Positions 8,491 through 17,006 of a stretch of 64,000 bases of DNA are shown in pieces. The first letter of the stretch is position 1, and each line of letters starts with the position of its first letter. The stretch comes from Sphingosinicella sp. (GTDB lineage Bacteria > Pseudomonadota > Alphaproteobacteria > Sphingomonadales > Sphingomonadaceae). The notes under the pieces are model-generated. The model saw nothing but the letters and a program-made list of their open reading frames with translations. It was not told the DNA's origin and did not search any database. The DNA is taken from contig JACDEE010000003.1 in assembly GCA_013816585.1 (NCBI GenBank), positions 62,001 through 126,000 on the forward strand, written 5' to 3'. Made by a program: the position numbers and the translations under genes.

Positions 8491-10229
8491 GCGGCCTCCC
8501 GCCCGGCGGTATCGCGGCGGCGGTCGCTATCTTCGACCAGCGCAATGAAGGCGTCTTCCATGGTCGGATCATCGAGGTTGGCGAGTCTAGCGGCCTCAGC
8601 CTTCAACTCGTCGGGCGTACCCGTCGCGATCTGTTCGGCGCGATATATGAGCGAGACCGCGTCGCAATATTCGGCCTCGTCCATGAAATGGGTGGTGACC
8701 AGCACCGTCACGCCTTTGTCGACCAGCCCGTTAATATGGGTCCAGAAGACACGGCGCGTGACCGGATCGACCCCTGAGGTCGGCTCGTCGAGGAACAGGA
8801 CCGGCGGCTCATGCATCACCGCGCAGGCGAGTGCGAGGCGCTGCTTATATCCGAGCGGCAGCGCGCCGGCATTCTGGCCAACTACTTTGCCCAGTTCGAA
8901 TATCTCGATCATCGCCGCGATCGACCGGCGGGCCTCGGCGCGGTCGAGGCCATAAGCGCCCGCGAAAAAATCGAGGTTCTGGCGGACGCTCAAATCACCG
9001 TAGAGCGAAAATTTCTGCGCCATATAGCCAAGCGACGCTCGCGCTTCGGCCGCCGCCGTGCGCAGGTCGTTGCCAGCCACCGATCCGCTGCCCGACGTCG
9101 GGGTCAACAGGCCGCACAGCATCTTGAACGTTGTGGACTTTCCCGCGCCATTTGGGCCGAGCAGGCCGAAAATCTGTCCGCGCCCGATGCTGAACTTCAT
9201 GTCCTTGGCGGCGGTGAACTCCCCGAACCGCTTGGTCAGGCCATGCGCCTCGATCACGGCGCCGTCGCCGGCCGGGATCGTGCGATAGCTTTCGGCTAGG
9301 CGGCTGGTCCCTTTAGGGCCGCCGCCCAATATCTCGATGAACCCATCTTCGAAGCGGGGATCGGCAGGCGTGACGACGACCGGCTTATCGCCACCAAGAT
9401 CGCGCCCGGTCGGGATGGCCTGTCCGTCGCGCACCAGCAGCCGCACCGCGCGACCCTGTATCGTGCCATCGATGATATTGTCGCGATCCAGGACATGGGT
9501 CAGGAAATGGCGGCGGCTGCCCTCGAACTCCGTGATCCGGATCACGCGATTCTTGATCCGGTCGGTCAGGTCGCTCGGCGGCCCGTCGAAGAGCAGCCGC
9601 CCTTCGTTGAACAGATATACGCGGTCGCATTTCTCGGCTTCGTCGAGGTAGGCGGTCGACCACAGAATACCGATGCCCTCGCCCTTCAGGTCGGCAACCA
9701 TCGCCCACAGCTCTCGCCGCGAAATGGGATCGACGCCCACGCCGGGTTCATCGAGCAGCAACAGGCGCGGCGTGCGGACGAGCGAGCACGCCAGGCCGAG
9801 TTTCTGCTTCATGCCCCCCGACAGCTTGCCCGCCAGCCGATCCTGGAAACGGGCGAGGTCCGTAAAGTCGAGCAATCGCGCATAGGTGGTGTCGCGCTCG
9901 TCCGGCGGAAGGGCGCGCAGGTCGGCGTAGAGATCGAGGTTCTGGCGCACGGTCAGATCCTCGTAGAGGCCGAAGCGCTGCGGCATGTAACCGATCTGGT
10001 CGAGCATTTCGCCTGGCGGCTGGCCGAGGATCGCGATATCGCCCCCGGTCGGGGCCATCAGTCCGGCGAGGATGCGGATGAGCGTCGTCTTGCCCGCGCC
10101 GTCGGGGCCGACCAGTCCGGTAATCTGCCCGGCAATGATGGCGATATCGACCCCGTCGAGCGCGGGCGCGGTGTCGGCGGCACCGAAGCGCTTGACCACC
10201 TTGCTCGCGTTGGCGACCGTTTCGGCCAA
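8487..10229 (-). CDS. Tandem ABC transporter ATPase, YbhF-like
   Basis: Two ABC nucleotide-binding domains in one 580-residue chain. The first has Walker A GPDGAGKTT, signature LSGGMKQK and Walker B LLLLDEPGVGVDP. The second has GPNGAGKST, a degenerate signature LPLGYKQR and VLFLDEPTSGVDP. No ATG exists near the expected N-terminus. I chose TTG 10229 because it gives 37 residues before GLVGPDG, the spacing I recall for E. coli YbhF, and lies just 5 bases after the adaptor gene stop. The open frame continues to 10796 but that part overlaps the adaptor gene and is noise. It drives the two downstream permeases. Confidence 0.9.
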   Translation of the reverse strand: MAETVANASKVVKRFGAADTAPALDGVDIAIIAGQITGLVGPDGAGKTTLIRILAGLMAPTGGDIAILGQPPGEMLDQIGYMPQRFGLYEDLTVRQNLDLYADLRALPPDERDTTYARLLDFTDLARFQDRLAGKLSGGMKQKLGLACSLVRTPRLLLLDEPGVGVDPISRRELWAMVADLKGEGIGILWSTAYLDEAEKCDRVYLFNEGRLLFDGPPSDLTDRIKNRVIRITEFEGSRRHFLTHVLDRDNIIDGTIQGRAVRLLVRDGQAIPTGRDLGGDKPVVVTPADPRFEDGFIEILGGGPKGTSRLAESYRTIPAGDGAVIEAHGLTKRFGEFTAAKDMKFSIGRGQIFGLLGPNGAGKSTTFKMLCGLLTPTSGSGSVAGNDLRTAAAEARASLGYMAQKFSLYGDLSVRQNLDFFAGAYGLDRAEARRSIAAMIEIFELGKVVGQNAGALPLGYKQRLALACAVMHEPPVLFLDEPTSGVDPVTRRVFWTHINGLVDKGVTVLVTTHFMDEAEYCDAVSLIYRAEQIATGTPDELKAEAARLANLDDPTMEDAFIALVEDSDRRRDTAGREAA

Positions 10230-10234
10230 GTCGT

Positions 10235-11242
10235 TCAGCTTTTCGCTGGAGGGCGAGCGCCCGTGACAATGACCGTCACCGGCTGGCCCTGCCGCAACGC
10301 ATTGTCGGGGTTCTCGACGATGATCCGCAACCGGTAAACGAGGTCGGTGCGCAAATTTTCGGTTTCTACCGATTTGGGCGTAAATTCCGCGCGTGGGCTG
10401 ATGTGGCCGATCGTCCCGCGATAGGTCCGCGGATTGCCATCGGCAGTGACCTGGACCTTCATCCCTGGCGCGATGCGCGACAGGTCGGTTTCGGCGACAT
10501 AGGCGCGCACCCGTAGCGGCCGGTCGATGGACAGAGAGAGAATGGTCTCGCCGGCCTGGACGATGGCGCCGGGTTCCCGCGCGCGGGTGACGACGGTGCC
10601 CGCGGCCGCGGCGACAAGGCGTGCGTCGCCCCGATCGGTAGAAACGCTTTGCTTGGCGGCTTCGGCGGATTGGAGTTGCGCCTCGGCGGCGGCGATATCC
10701 TCGCCACGCGAGCCCGCGGTGAGGAGCGATAGTGCCTGCTGCGCCTCGGACAATTGAGCACGGGCACGATCTCGCGTCGCCAGCGTCTGCTGCCACAGAT
10801 CGCGGCTGATCGCGCCGGGACCGACCAGCGGTTGACGGCGCGCCACATCCTGTTCGGCCTCGCGCAGCGTCGCCTGCGCCGCCGCGGCCCGGGCCCGTGC
10901 CTGGCCGATATCCTGGCGGCGATTGCCATTCCGCAGCTTGGCAAGCTGGGCGCGGGCCTGTGCCACGCCAGCTTCGGCTTCATTAACCCGGGCGTCGATC
11001 GACGCGGTGTCGAGAATGGCGAGTTCTTCGCCCTGGGCGACCTTTTCGCCTTCCTCGGCGGCGATGCTGATGATCCGGCCGCCGACACGAAACGCCATGT
11101 CGACTTCGCGGATATCGACATTGCCGTAGAGTTTAAGCGGGCCGGCAACCCCGCCCCCCAGCAAACCGAAGCCTTTGGTTGTGAAGGCGGCAATTAGCAG
11201 CGCCACCAGCGCGCCCATGCCGATAAGGCGCTTTCGATTCAT
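10235..11242 (-). CDS. HlyD/EmrA-type membrane fusion protein, YbhG-like
   Basis: The ATG at 11242 has an AAGGGGGAAAG ribosome site and overlaps the TetR stop by 4 bases; an upstream in-frame ATG (11266) lacks one. The 335-residue protein has an N-terminal signal-anchor (LIGMGALVALLIAAF), a lipoyl/barrel-sandwich half (GGRIISIAAEEGEKVAQGEE), an alpha-helical hairpin of about 100 residues with Ala/Gln/Arg heptads, the second lipoyl half (AAGTVVTRAREPGAIVQAGE) and a beta-barrel. It links the inner-membrane permeases to the NodT-like channel encoded at the end of the operon. Confidence 0.92.
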   Translation of the reverse strand: MNRKRLIGMGALVALLIAAFTTKGFGLLGGGVAGPLKLYGNVDIREVDMAFRVGGRIISIAAEEGEKVAQGEELAILDTASIDARVNEAEAGVAQARAQLAKLRNGNRRQDIGQARARAAAAQATLREAEQDVARRQPLVGPGAISRDLWQQTLATRDRARAQLSEAQQALSLLTAGSRGEDIAAAEAQLQSAEAAKQSVSTDRGDARLVAAAAGTVVTRAREPGAIVQAGETILSLSIDRPLRVRAYVAETDLSRIAPGMKVQVTADGNPRTYRGTIGHISPRAEFTPKSVETENLRTDLVYRLRIIVENPDNALRQGQPVTVIVTGARPPAKS

Positions 11243-11880
11243 TCTTTCCCCCTTGTGAGAGCGCATCGGGCGGTGGCGCGGAGCTGGTCGCGGAGCAGCT
11301 TGGCTTCGGACTCCCCGATATCAGTAGCCTCGAGGATCCGGCAAACCGCGGCGCGAGCTGTGCGCATGATCAGTGCCTGTCCCACCAGCATGACCGTCAG
11401 CGCCCTGCGCTCAGGCGGATCGAGATCCGCGCGAGCGATGGCGAGCAGGGCCGACATCGCCTCAACCATGAAGCGCATGGCGCCCTTGTAGAGCCGTTCG
11501 AACGCCTCGGTCGGCTGCTGCTGCTCGCGCACGATGAAGCGCGCCCAGCCTTCGGATTCGGGGTGCAGCATCACCTGGGCGAAGCCGTCGAGGATCAACA
11601 GAATCTGTTCGACCGCTTCCTTGGGCGCGATCCCGTCTTCGCTTTCCAGCGCCGCGCGCATCGCTGCATAAGGTGCGGCCTGTCGCTCGCGGATGCAGGC
11701 GGCGATATGGTCGGCGGCGGCGAGATAAAGCTCTCCCTTGCCGCCAAAATGATAGGTAATCGATGACATCGCCGTGTTCGACACGCGCGCGATCTCGCGC
11801 GTACTCGCCCCATCGAAGCCATGGCGTCCAAATTGGTCGATCGCGGTCTCGAGGAGTCGGGTCTGAACCATATTTTTCAT
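11239..11880 (-). CDS. TetR-family regulator, CecR-like
   Basis: 213 residues. The N-terminal helix-turn-helix (FGRHGFDGASTREIARVSNT, then SSITYHFGGKGELYLAAADH) closely resembles E. coli CecR (YbiH), which controls ybhGFSR. The C-terminal part is an all-helical ligand-binding domain of the DUF1956 type. Start codons ATG 11880 and ATG 11871 are both possible. It heads the exporter operon and overlaps the adaptor gene by 4 bases. A perfect 20-bp palindrome directly abuts the upstream start and is the likely autoregulatory operator. Confidence 0.9.
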   Translation of the reverse strand: MKNMVQTRLLETAIDQFGRHGFDGASTREIARVSNTAMSSITYHFGGKGELYLAAADHIAACIRERQAAPYAAMRAALESEDGIAPKEAVEQILLILDGFAQVMLHPESEGWARFIVREQQQPTEAFERLYKGAMRFMVEAMSALLAIARADLDPPERRALTVMLVGQALIMRTARAAVCRILEATDIGESEAKLLRDQLRATARCALTRGKE

Positions 11881-11900
11881 TTGTTCGTTCGAACGAACAA
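11881..11900. promoter_or_regulatory. Perfect 20-bp palindrome, probable CecR-like operator
   Basis: TTGTTCGTTCGAACGAACAA is its own reverse complement over all 20 bases and lies immediately upstream of the ATG of the TetR-family gene. TetR-family proteins bind such palindromes as dimers or dimer pairs. The position, touching the start codon, would block transcription or initiation of the whole exporter operon. Assignment to this regulator is an inference from position. Confidence 0.75.
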
Positions 11901-12117
11901 GTCAACCGGAATCTTGGCGCCATAAGCCCGCGGGAAGCGAGCGAGGCCATGATCGTTGCCGTGCATCGTCTGTGGTTTTGCTCTGGCCGATCACACGCCA
12001 ATGAGATTATGGAGCCCGAAGATGCGACGCCGATCCGGGCTGGGGTCAAATCGGGTTGCCTCTCAATTGTAGCCCCCGGATCCAGCAGATTCCTTCCCTC
12101 ATGAGGATAAAGAAGCG

Positions 12118-12528
12118 ATGACTGAGACCGCTGCCAACGGAACATTCGATGTGAAGCTGACACCGATGGGCGCTGCCGCTGCGCCGGTCGGCGCTTTGGC
12201 GATCGCAAAGACTTTCCAGGGCGACCTAGAGGGCACCAGCGTCGGGCAGATGCTGGCGATTGGGACGGCGGTCGAAGGATCCGCCGGCTATGTTGCGATG
12301 GAACGGGTGACCGCCACCCTTTCGGGCCGCGAAGGGTCATTCGCCCTTCAACATAGCGGTTCGATGGACAGAGGAACGCCATCTTTGCTCGTATCCGTGG
12401 TTCCGGATTCAGGGACCGGTCATCTAACTGGGCTGAAGGGGGAAATGGACATCGAGATCGAGGGCGGAAAGCATTTCTACACGTTTCGCTACTCCCTTTC
12501 TTATAGGCACTGCCAAGGATCCGATTGA
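12118..12528 (+). CDS. DUF3224 domain-containing protein
   Basis: 136 residues with the DUF3224 pattern: an N-terminal strand (GTFDVKLTPM), GDLEGTSVGQML, the central block YVAMERVTATLSGREGSFAL followed by QHSG, then VVPDSGTGHLTGLKGEM and a C-terminal YTFRYSL strand. The family folds as a small beta-barrel related to allene-oxide-cyclase-like proteins; its function is not established. The ATG has an AGGA site about 10 bases upstream. The stop TGA overlaps the ATG of the acetyltransferase gene (TGATG), so the two are coupled. Confidence 0.8.
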   Translation: MTETAANGTFDVKLTPMGAAAAPVGALAIAKTFQGDLEGTSVGQMLAIGTAVEGSAGYVAMERVTATLSGREGSFALQHSGSMDRGTPSLLVSVVPDSGTGHLTGLKGEMDIEIEGGKHFYTFRYSLSYRHCQGSD

Positions 12529-13061
12529 TGCCTCTCCGTTCAGAAAAATTTGATGCCGAGGCGACGGATGGGGCCAGCATTGGCGAACTTGGCGCCGCCT
12601 CACCCGCCGCCATGGACAAGGTGCTGAGCCTCAATCAGCAGAATGTCACCTTATTGTCCGATCTTGACGAAAGACGGCTTGGCGCGCTCGTCGCTGGTGC
12701 TTTCCGCGCGTCGGTGGTCGCCGGCGGCGAGGCGTTCCTGATCTCGTTCGACGAGACGGCAGACTATGACAGCCCAAATTTCGAGTGGTTCAAATCCCGA
12801 TACCCGCGCTTTGTGTATGTCGATCGCGTGGCGGTGGATCCTTCCGCGCGCGGCAAGGGCCTGGCGAGCCTGCTTTATCTGGACCTGTTCACGCGCGCCC
12901 GCGCGGCCGGCCATCGGGCAGTGACCTGCGAAGTCAATATCGATCCGCCCAACCCCGGATCCGATTTGTTTCATTCCAAACTGGGCTTCGATGAAGTGGG
13001 CCGCGCCACGCTCGCTTCGGGCAAGATCGTTCGCTATTTGCACAAACTCATAAGCGACTGA
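12528..13061 (+). CDS. GNAT-family N-acetyltransferase
   Basis: 177 residues. The acetyl-CoA-binding core is clear: strand RFVYVDRVAVDPSARGKGLA (motif A, R/Q-x-x-G-x-A type loop RGKGLAS), helix LLYLDLFTRARAAG, strand TCEVNIDPPNPGSD and the terminal F-H-x-K-L-G-F-x-E-V-G block. An N-terminal region of about 90 residues resembles proteins that acetylate small amines. The start is ATG 12528, overlapping the DUF3224 stop by one base; the TTG three bases earlier is less likely. Substrate unknown. Confidence 0.85.
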   Translation: MPLRSEKFDAEATDGASIGELGAASPAAMDKVLSLNQQNVTLLSDLDERRLGALVAGAFRASVVAGGEAFLISFDETADYDSPNFEWFKSRYPRFVYVDRVAVDPSARGKGLASLLYLDLFTRARAAGHRAVTCEVNIDPPNPGSDLFHSKLGFDEVGRATLASGKIVRYLHKLISD

Positions 13062-13071
13062 CACGCGCTAT

Positions 13072-13469
13072 TCACTCGATGCGGACCCCAAGCATTTCCC
13101 TCCTGTAGCGCATCGGGGAAACGCCGATCTCGCGTTTGAAGGCGCGCGAGAAGTTGTGGAGGTTTTGCTGAAGCCCAGTTCGTCGGCGATCCTGGTCATG
13201 CTCCAGCCGGAATGCAGGCCGATCTCGCATGCTTTCTGCATCAGCGCGCGGTTCTGCATCGCATGCCAGGTCTCGCCATGCGTTTCACGAAACAATTTTC
13301 GAAAATGGGATTCGCTGAGGCGCGCCTTTTGGGCCAGTTGCGCCAGATTGCGCTGCGCCTCCGGCCGGCTCACAATCTCTTCCGCCGCCTGCCGGATGGC
13401 AGGCCAGTGGGCGCCGGCGCTGGTGACGGATGCGGACAGGCCGGCCGCTATCTCGCCGATGGAGGTCAG
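13072..13469 (-). pseudogene. Frameshifted AraC-family regulator
   Basis: The frame from 13469 encodes an AraC/XylS double helix-turn-helix (LAQKARLSESHFRKLFRETH, then GWSMTRIADELGFSKTS) but is broken near 13153-13160. After SKTS the expected NFSRAFKREIGVSPMRYRRE continues in another frame, ending at TGA 13072. The pattern fits a 2-base insertion (CCACAAC where CCAAC is expected). The 5' side also lacks a clean start: a TGA at 13470-13472 cuts the frame. Either a decayed gene or a sequence error. It is divergent from the GFA gene. Confidence 0.7.
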
Positions 13470-13558
13470 TCAGCGCTGAAGGTGCAGGGTCGGCGCTTCC
13501 GCCCCGCGCGTGCGCGCCTTCCTGTTCCGGCCCCATTGCTGGCGTAACCTCTGTGCTG

Positions 13559-13571
13559 CATCTTGCAGATG
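13559..13571. promoter_or_regulatory. Short inverted repeat upstream of GFA gene
   Basis: CATCT-TGC-AGATG lies 25 bases before the GFA start codon, flanked by two GTAACC copies (13544-13549 and 13571-13576). It sits between the broken AraC gene and the GFA gene and could be a relic operator. Position is the only support. Confidence 0.25.
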
Positions 13572-13595
13572 TAACCCGCAAATTGAGGACTCGGT

Positions 13596-14009
13596 GTGGC
13601 CCTGAGTGAGAAAAGTTTACGCGGCGAATGCATGTGCGGAGCCGTCGAGTACGCAGTTCGAGACGATTTCGAATATGCGTTGAACTGTCACTGCTCGCAG
13701 TGCCGGCGGACTACCGGCTCCGCATTCAAGCCTCTGGCGGGAATTGCCCGATCCCATCTGGCAGTCGTTCGCGGCGAGCATGAGACAATGACCTATGGAG
13801 AAAAGAACGCTTACGACCTCCATTGTCGGATCTGCGGCTCGCTTCTATTTTCGATCGTGCGCGAGGGAAGCTACGTCCACGTTCCTTTGGGGACGCTCAA
13901 GGACGAGCCGTCCATCAGACCTTCGATGCATATTTTCGTGGGCTCGAAAGCCCAATGGTTCGATATCACGGATGACCTCCCTCAGCATGAGAGCTTCCCT
14001 CGCGAGTGA
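13596..14009 (+). CDS. GFA/CENP-V family zinc-binding protein
   Basis: 137 residues from a GTG start with GAGGA about 9 bases upstream. It carries the GFA (glutathione-dependent formaldehyde-activating) zinc signature: CMCGAV near residue 12, then CHCSQCRRTTGSAF, and CRICGS in the middle of the protein. These cysteines bind one structural and one catalytic-type zinc. Family members bind thiol adducts such as S-hydroxymethylglutathione, but most are of unknown substrate, so the enzyme activity is not established here. Confidence 0.87.
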   Translation: MALSEKSLRGECMCGAVEYAVRDDFEYALNCHCSQCRRTTGSAFKPLAGIARSHLAVVRGEHETMTYGEKNAYDLHCRICGSLLFSIVREGSYVHVPLGTLKDEPSIRPSMHIFVGSKAQWFDITDDLPQHESFPRE

Positions 14010-14189
14010 ATTTCGGCGTCCCAATAACGGCTTCAGCGAACGTCTGCTCAAGTTGGGAAGCGGTATCGAGGCGTTGAAAGTATTACTATTGCGGTATGCG
14101 CCCTGCCCCACCCCAGCCAATGGCGTCCCGTGGCGCTCTGCAATTCGAGCATCGAAGAACTGGAAAGTGAGTTAGTGCCGACTGGAAAA

Positions 14190-14717
14190 ATGCAGAGCGG
14201 CGCAACTTCGTGCTTCGTGATGATCTCCGGCTGCTCGGGCGGCGGCAAATCGACCCTCCTCGCGGAGATTGCGCGGCGCAATAATGTAGTGGTGGAGGAG
14301 CCCGGTCGACGCATTCTTGCAGAGGAACGAGCCGGAGACGGGAGAGCGCTTCCCTGGGTTGATGCCGGCGCCTTCGCGCGCCGCGCCCTTGCGATGTCTG
14401 TTGCGGACCATGAAGCGGCGCGGGGGTTGACCTTCTTCGACCGGGGCGTCGTGGACGCCGCAGTCGCCATCGCAGCTACCTCCGGTAAACCACCCTCTTC
14501 CATCCTGGCGCGCTACCGCTACGACATGGTGTTTCTCGCGCCGGCATGGCCCGAAATCTATGTGAACGACGCGGACCGCCGCCACAGCCTGGAAACGGCG
14601 CTGCTCGATTATGAACGCGTGCGACAGGCTTATATCGACGCCGACTATGATCCCATCTTGCTGCCGCGCGAGACCGTCGCGGCTCGCGCCGACTTCATCC
14701 TGGCGCGATTACCTTAA
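14190..14717 (+). CDS. AAA family ATPase / P-loop kinase-like protein
   Basis: About 175 residues from ATG 14190; an upstream in-frame ATG at 14130 and a downstream one are alternatives, none with a strong ribosome site. Walker A GCSGGGKST is near residue 14. A later segment (VVVEEPGRRILAEE) and TFFDRGVVDAAVA match the AAA_28 group of P-loop proteins, which look like nucleoside or small-molecule kinases. The C-terminus has the R-x-R-Y-D helix region and VFLAPAWPEIYVND. Substrate unknown. It is not obviously tied to its neighbours. Confidence 0.8.
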   Translation: MQSGATSCFVMISGCSGGGKSTLLAEIARRNNVVVEEPGRRILAEERAGDGRALPWVDAGAFARRALAMSVADHEAARGLTFFDRGVVDAAVAIAATSGKPPSSILARYRYDMVFLAPAWPEIYVNDADRRHSLETALLDYERVRQAYIDADYDPILLPRETVAARADFILARLP

Positions 14718-15009
14718 ACCCGGAGATGAAAAGCTCTCCTGTCCGACGTGTCGCAGGAAAGGCCCGGGCGTCGGGCAGAAGCCCGGTATAGAATTGGATG
14801 ATATGTCTGATCTCATCTCTGTAAGATCAAACAGATTTCTTCCGCCCGAACGGTCGCGGTCCGAACGGATTAGAACCCGAATTTGCGCCTCCAGATCGAA
14901 CGATCCCCTAACGAACCCGCACTGGCGCAAGCCGCTCCCGGAGCCGGAACGGGTGCACTTGTCGGTTCGTCCCCCGGTTATCTACACAGGTTAGTGGAAG
15001 GAATTTGAG
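14718..15009. other. Intergenic region, 292 bases, nothing recognised
   Basis: This gap separates the AAA ATPase from the esterase gene. I see no convincing ORF, RNA gene or strong hairpin. A ribosome site for the esterase (GGAAGGAA) lies at its right end, so a promoter for that gene is expected here. Confidence 0.4.
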
Positions 15010-16035
15010 ATGGGGCTATTTGGCTCAAGCGATAATGATGCCGGCCAGCCGGATAGCAGCATGAAAGAAGTGCTGGATGAGATGCAGGCTCTGGGCCTAA
15101 CTCCTCCGTGGACCATTTCAGCCCAGGAAGCGCGGAAACAGCCCACGCCGGCTGACGGCGCCAAGCAGGTCATGCGAAAGCGGGGCTTGGATCCATCGGA
15201 TGATATGGGTATCGCTACAAAGGACTTCGAAATTCCTGGGCCAGGGGGTCCCATCAAGGCGCGCCTCTACGGTAAGCAGGATGACCAGAGCTCGAAACCG
15301 GTGGTTGTTTATTACCACGGCGGCGGCTGGGTAATCGCCGATTTGGACGTTTACGATTCCAGTCCCCGAGCCCTTGCCAAGGCCACTGACTGCATCTTCG
15401 TTTCCTGCCACTATCGGCAAGCGCCCGAGGACAAGTTTCCGGCCGCGCACGAAGATGCCTGGGCGGCGTACCAATGGGTGGTGCAGAATGCTGGCAGCTT
15501 CGGCGGCGACCCGACCAAAATCGCTGTCATGGGCGAGAGCGCAGGAGGAAACCGTGCCGCTAACGTGTCCATAAGGGCGCGGGATGAAGGCATTTACCAG
15601 CCGCTGTCCCAGATCCTGGTATACCCCATTGCCGATAATGATACGAACAGCCCCTCCTATCTGGAAAATGCTGACGCCAAGCCGCTCAACAAGCCTTTCA
15701 TGGAGTGGTTCATCGAAAACGTGTTCGATGATGCAAGCCAGACGAACGATCCCAGGATCAAGCTCGTCAGTGCAGATCTGAGAGGTTTACCGCCAACCAC
15801 CATTATCGCCGCTGAGATCGATCCACTGAGATCCGAAGGGCATCTGCTGGCGGACCGCCTGGAGGCAGCGGGCGTGGACGTAACCTACGCCTGCTACGAG
15901 GGCGTTACTCATGAATTCTTTGGCATGGGCCTTGTCGTAAAAGACGCAGCTGCTGCCCAGGCGAAAGTGGCTACCCGGGTCAAGAACGCACTTGGATTAG
16001 GCGTGATGGCGAAACTGGTGGACGCTGTGAGCTGA
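15010..16035 (+). CDS. Alpha/beta hydrolase, HSL-type esterase
   Basis: 341 residues. The hormone-sensitive-lipase oxyanion motif HGGGW is at residue 103, the nucleophile motif GESAGG puts the catalytic Ser at 177, and the later E-I-D-P-L-R and GVTHEFFGM segments supply the Asp and His. About 85 N-terminal residues (rich in Asp/Ser/Lys) precede the hydrolase fold. No signal peptide, so probably cytoplasmic. It should hydrolyse short-chain esters; the natural substrate is not indicated by the neighbours. Good AAGGAA ribosome site before ATG 15010. Confidence 0.9.
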   Translation: MGLFGSSDNDAGQPDSSMKEVLDEMQALGLTPPWTISAQEARKQPTPADGAKQVMRKRGLDPSDDMGIATKDFEIPGPGGPIKARLYGKQDDQSSKPVVVYYHGGGWVIADLDVYDSSPRALAKATDCIFVSCHYRQAPEDKFPAAHEDAWAAYQWVVQNAGSFGGDPTKIAVMGESAGGNRAANVSIRARDEGIYQPLSQILVYPIADNDTNSPSYLENADAKPLNKPFMEWFIENVFDDASQTNDPRIKLVSADLRGLPPTTIIAAEIDPLRSEGHLLADRLEAAGVDVTYACYEGVTHEFFGMGLVVKDAAAAQAKVATRVKNALGLGVMAKLVDAVS

Positions 16036-16334
16036 TATTCCCGGGCCGCTGCTGACGATCCCTATTCGTGGATCGCGCTCCCGCGCCATTGGAACAGTGG
16101 CCGCGACACTATTTCGATGCGCGGGAGCGGCAAGGGCAAGAATATTCCGGTCGTCAGTCAACCGTAACCGGAGGCCCACCCGCAGGCGGCGCCTGCGGCT
16201 TTCGAAGAATTGTGGACCGAACTGAGGCTGAGGTCGGCTGCAACCCTCGCCCTGCGTCCAGCCCCCATGCAGCGAAATGCACGAAGCCGACGCGGCCGGT
16301 TGCGCCTGGCCTGCCTTTCTGGTGAAGAACGGAA
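16036..16334. other. Intergenic region, 299 bases, nothing recognised
   Basis: Between the esterase and two small unassigned genes. Short ORFs occur on both strands but none has a ribosome site or protein-like composition. No tRNA-like or strong terminator hairpin seen. Confidence 0.4.
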
Positions 16335-16565
16335 ATGAGATGGAACCAGCGAACCAGGGTTGAACGACCAGAATATCCGAAACTGCTGGCAATGGCCGCG
16401 ACAGCTGACGAGGCCCTTAAACTCCTTCCGAATATCCTGCAGCACGATCCGGACGCCGAGATCGTTAGCGCGGGCGGTCGGGGCGTCTATGTCCGAGTCC
16501 ATAACGAAGCCGCCGAGGTCGCGGCCAAACAATATTCGGAAAGCCGAAGCTTTCCCTTAACCTGA
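16335..16565 (+). CDS. Hypothetical small protein
   Basis: 76 residues. From about residue 20 on it looks like a compact alpha/beta protein (ATADEALKLLPNILQHDPDA, then IVSAGGRGVYVRVHNEAAE). The start is uncertain: ATG 16335 lacks a clear ribosome site and ATG 16392 would remove the basic N-terminus. It lies 17 bases before another small gene and may be cotranscribed. Function unknown; it could also be spurious. Confidence 0.35.
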   Translation: MRWNQRTRVERPEYPKLLAMAATADEALKLLPNILQHDPDAEIVSAGGRGVYVRVHNEAAEVAAKQYSESRSFPLT

Positions 16566-16582
16566 AAGAATAAGGATCCAAG

Positions 16583-16867
16583 ATGAGCAAGCAACCCGCC
16601 GCCGCCGCCACGGAATTCAGCGCCGAACAGAATTTTCTCAGGCGGATCGACATGCGTATCAAGACGCTGTCGGCCCAAGAGCCCGGTTCTCCGGAGCTGA
16701 CCCGGCTGCAAGCTGCGCGCAAAGACGTGCTGACCCGGGTCTCTGCCAAGGAACTTGCGGCCTATGAGAAAGCGATGAATCCCGCGAAAACGCGTGAGCA
16801 GCTCGCGGCGGAAGCTGAAAGTGAACGCGTGGCGACGGAGGCGAACCGGGACAAACCTGCTATTTGA
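16583..16867 (+). CDS. Hypothetical small helical protein
   Basis: 94 residues, with AAGGAT about 7 bases before the ATG. The sequence is strongly helical and charged (RIDMRIKTLSAQ, ARKDVLTRVSAKELAAYEKA, then KTREQLAAEAESERVATEA), without cysteines or membrane segments. I do not recognise it. The clear ribosome site and composition make it more credible than its upstream neighbour. Confidence 0.5.
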   Translation: MSKQPAAAATEFSAEQNFLRRIDMRIKTLSAQEPGSPELTRLQAARKDVLTRVSAKELAAYEKAMNPAKTREQLAAEAESERVATEANRDKPAI

Positions 16868-17006
16868 ACCGTGAGGCGCTGCTCTGCCGTCCCGGCTACA
16901 CAATCAAGTATAGCCGCCATCGACTCGTGGGCGCAGGAAGAAATCTCAGGAGGGTGCCGGTGGACGAAATTCGTGCGCGACACCCTCCCGCAAATATTCT
17001 CGGCTC

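Noticed and set aside
10230-10796. N-terminal extension of the double ATPase to 10796
   Set aside because: It overlaps the adaptor gene in a different frame, and the added residues are Arg-rich and unlike any ABC protein. The TTG at 10229 gives the expected family length.
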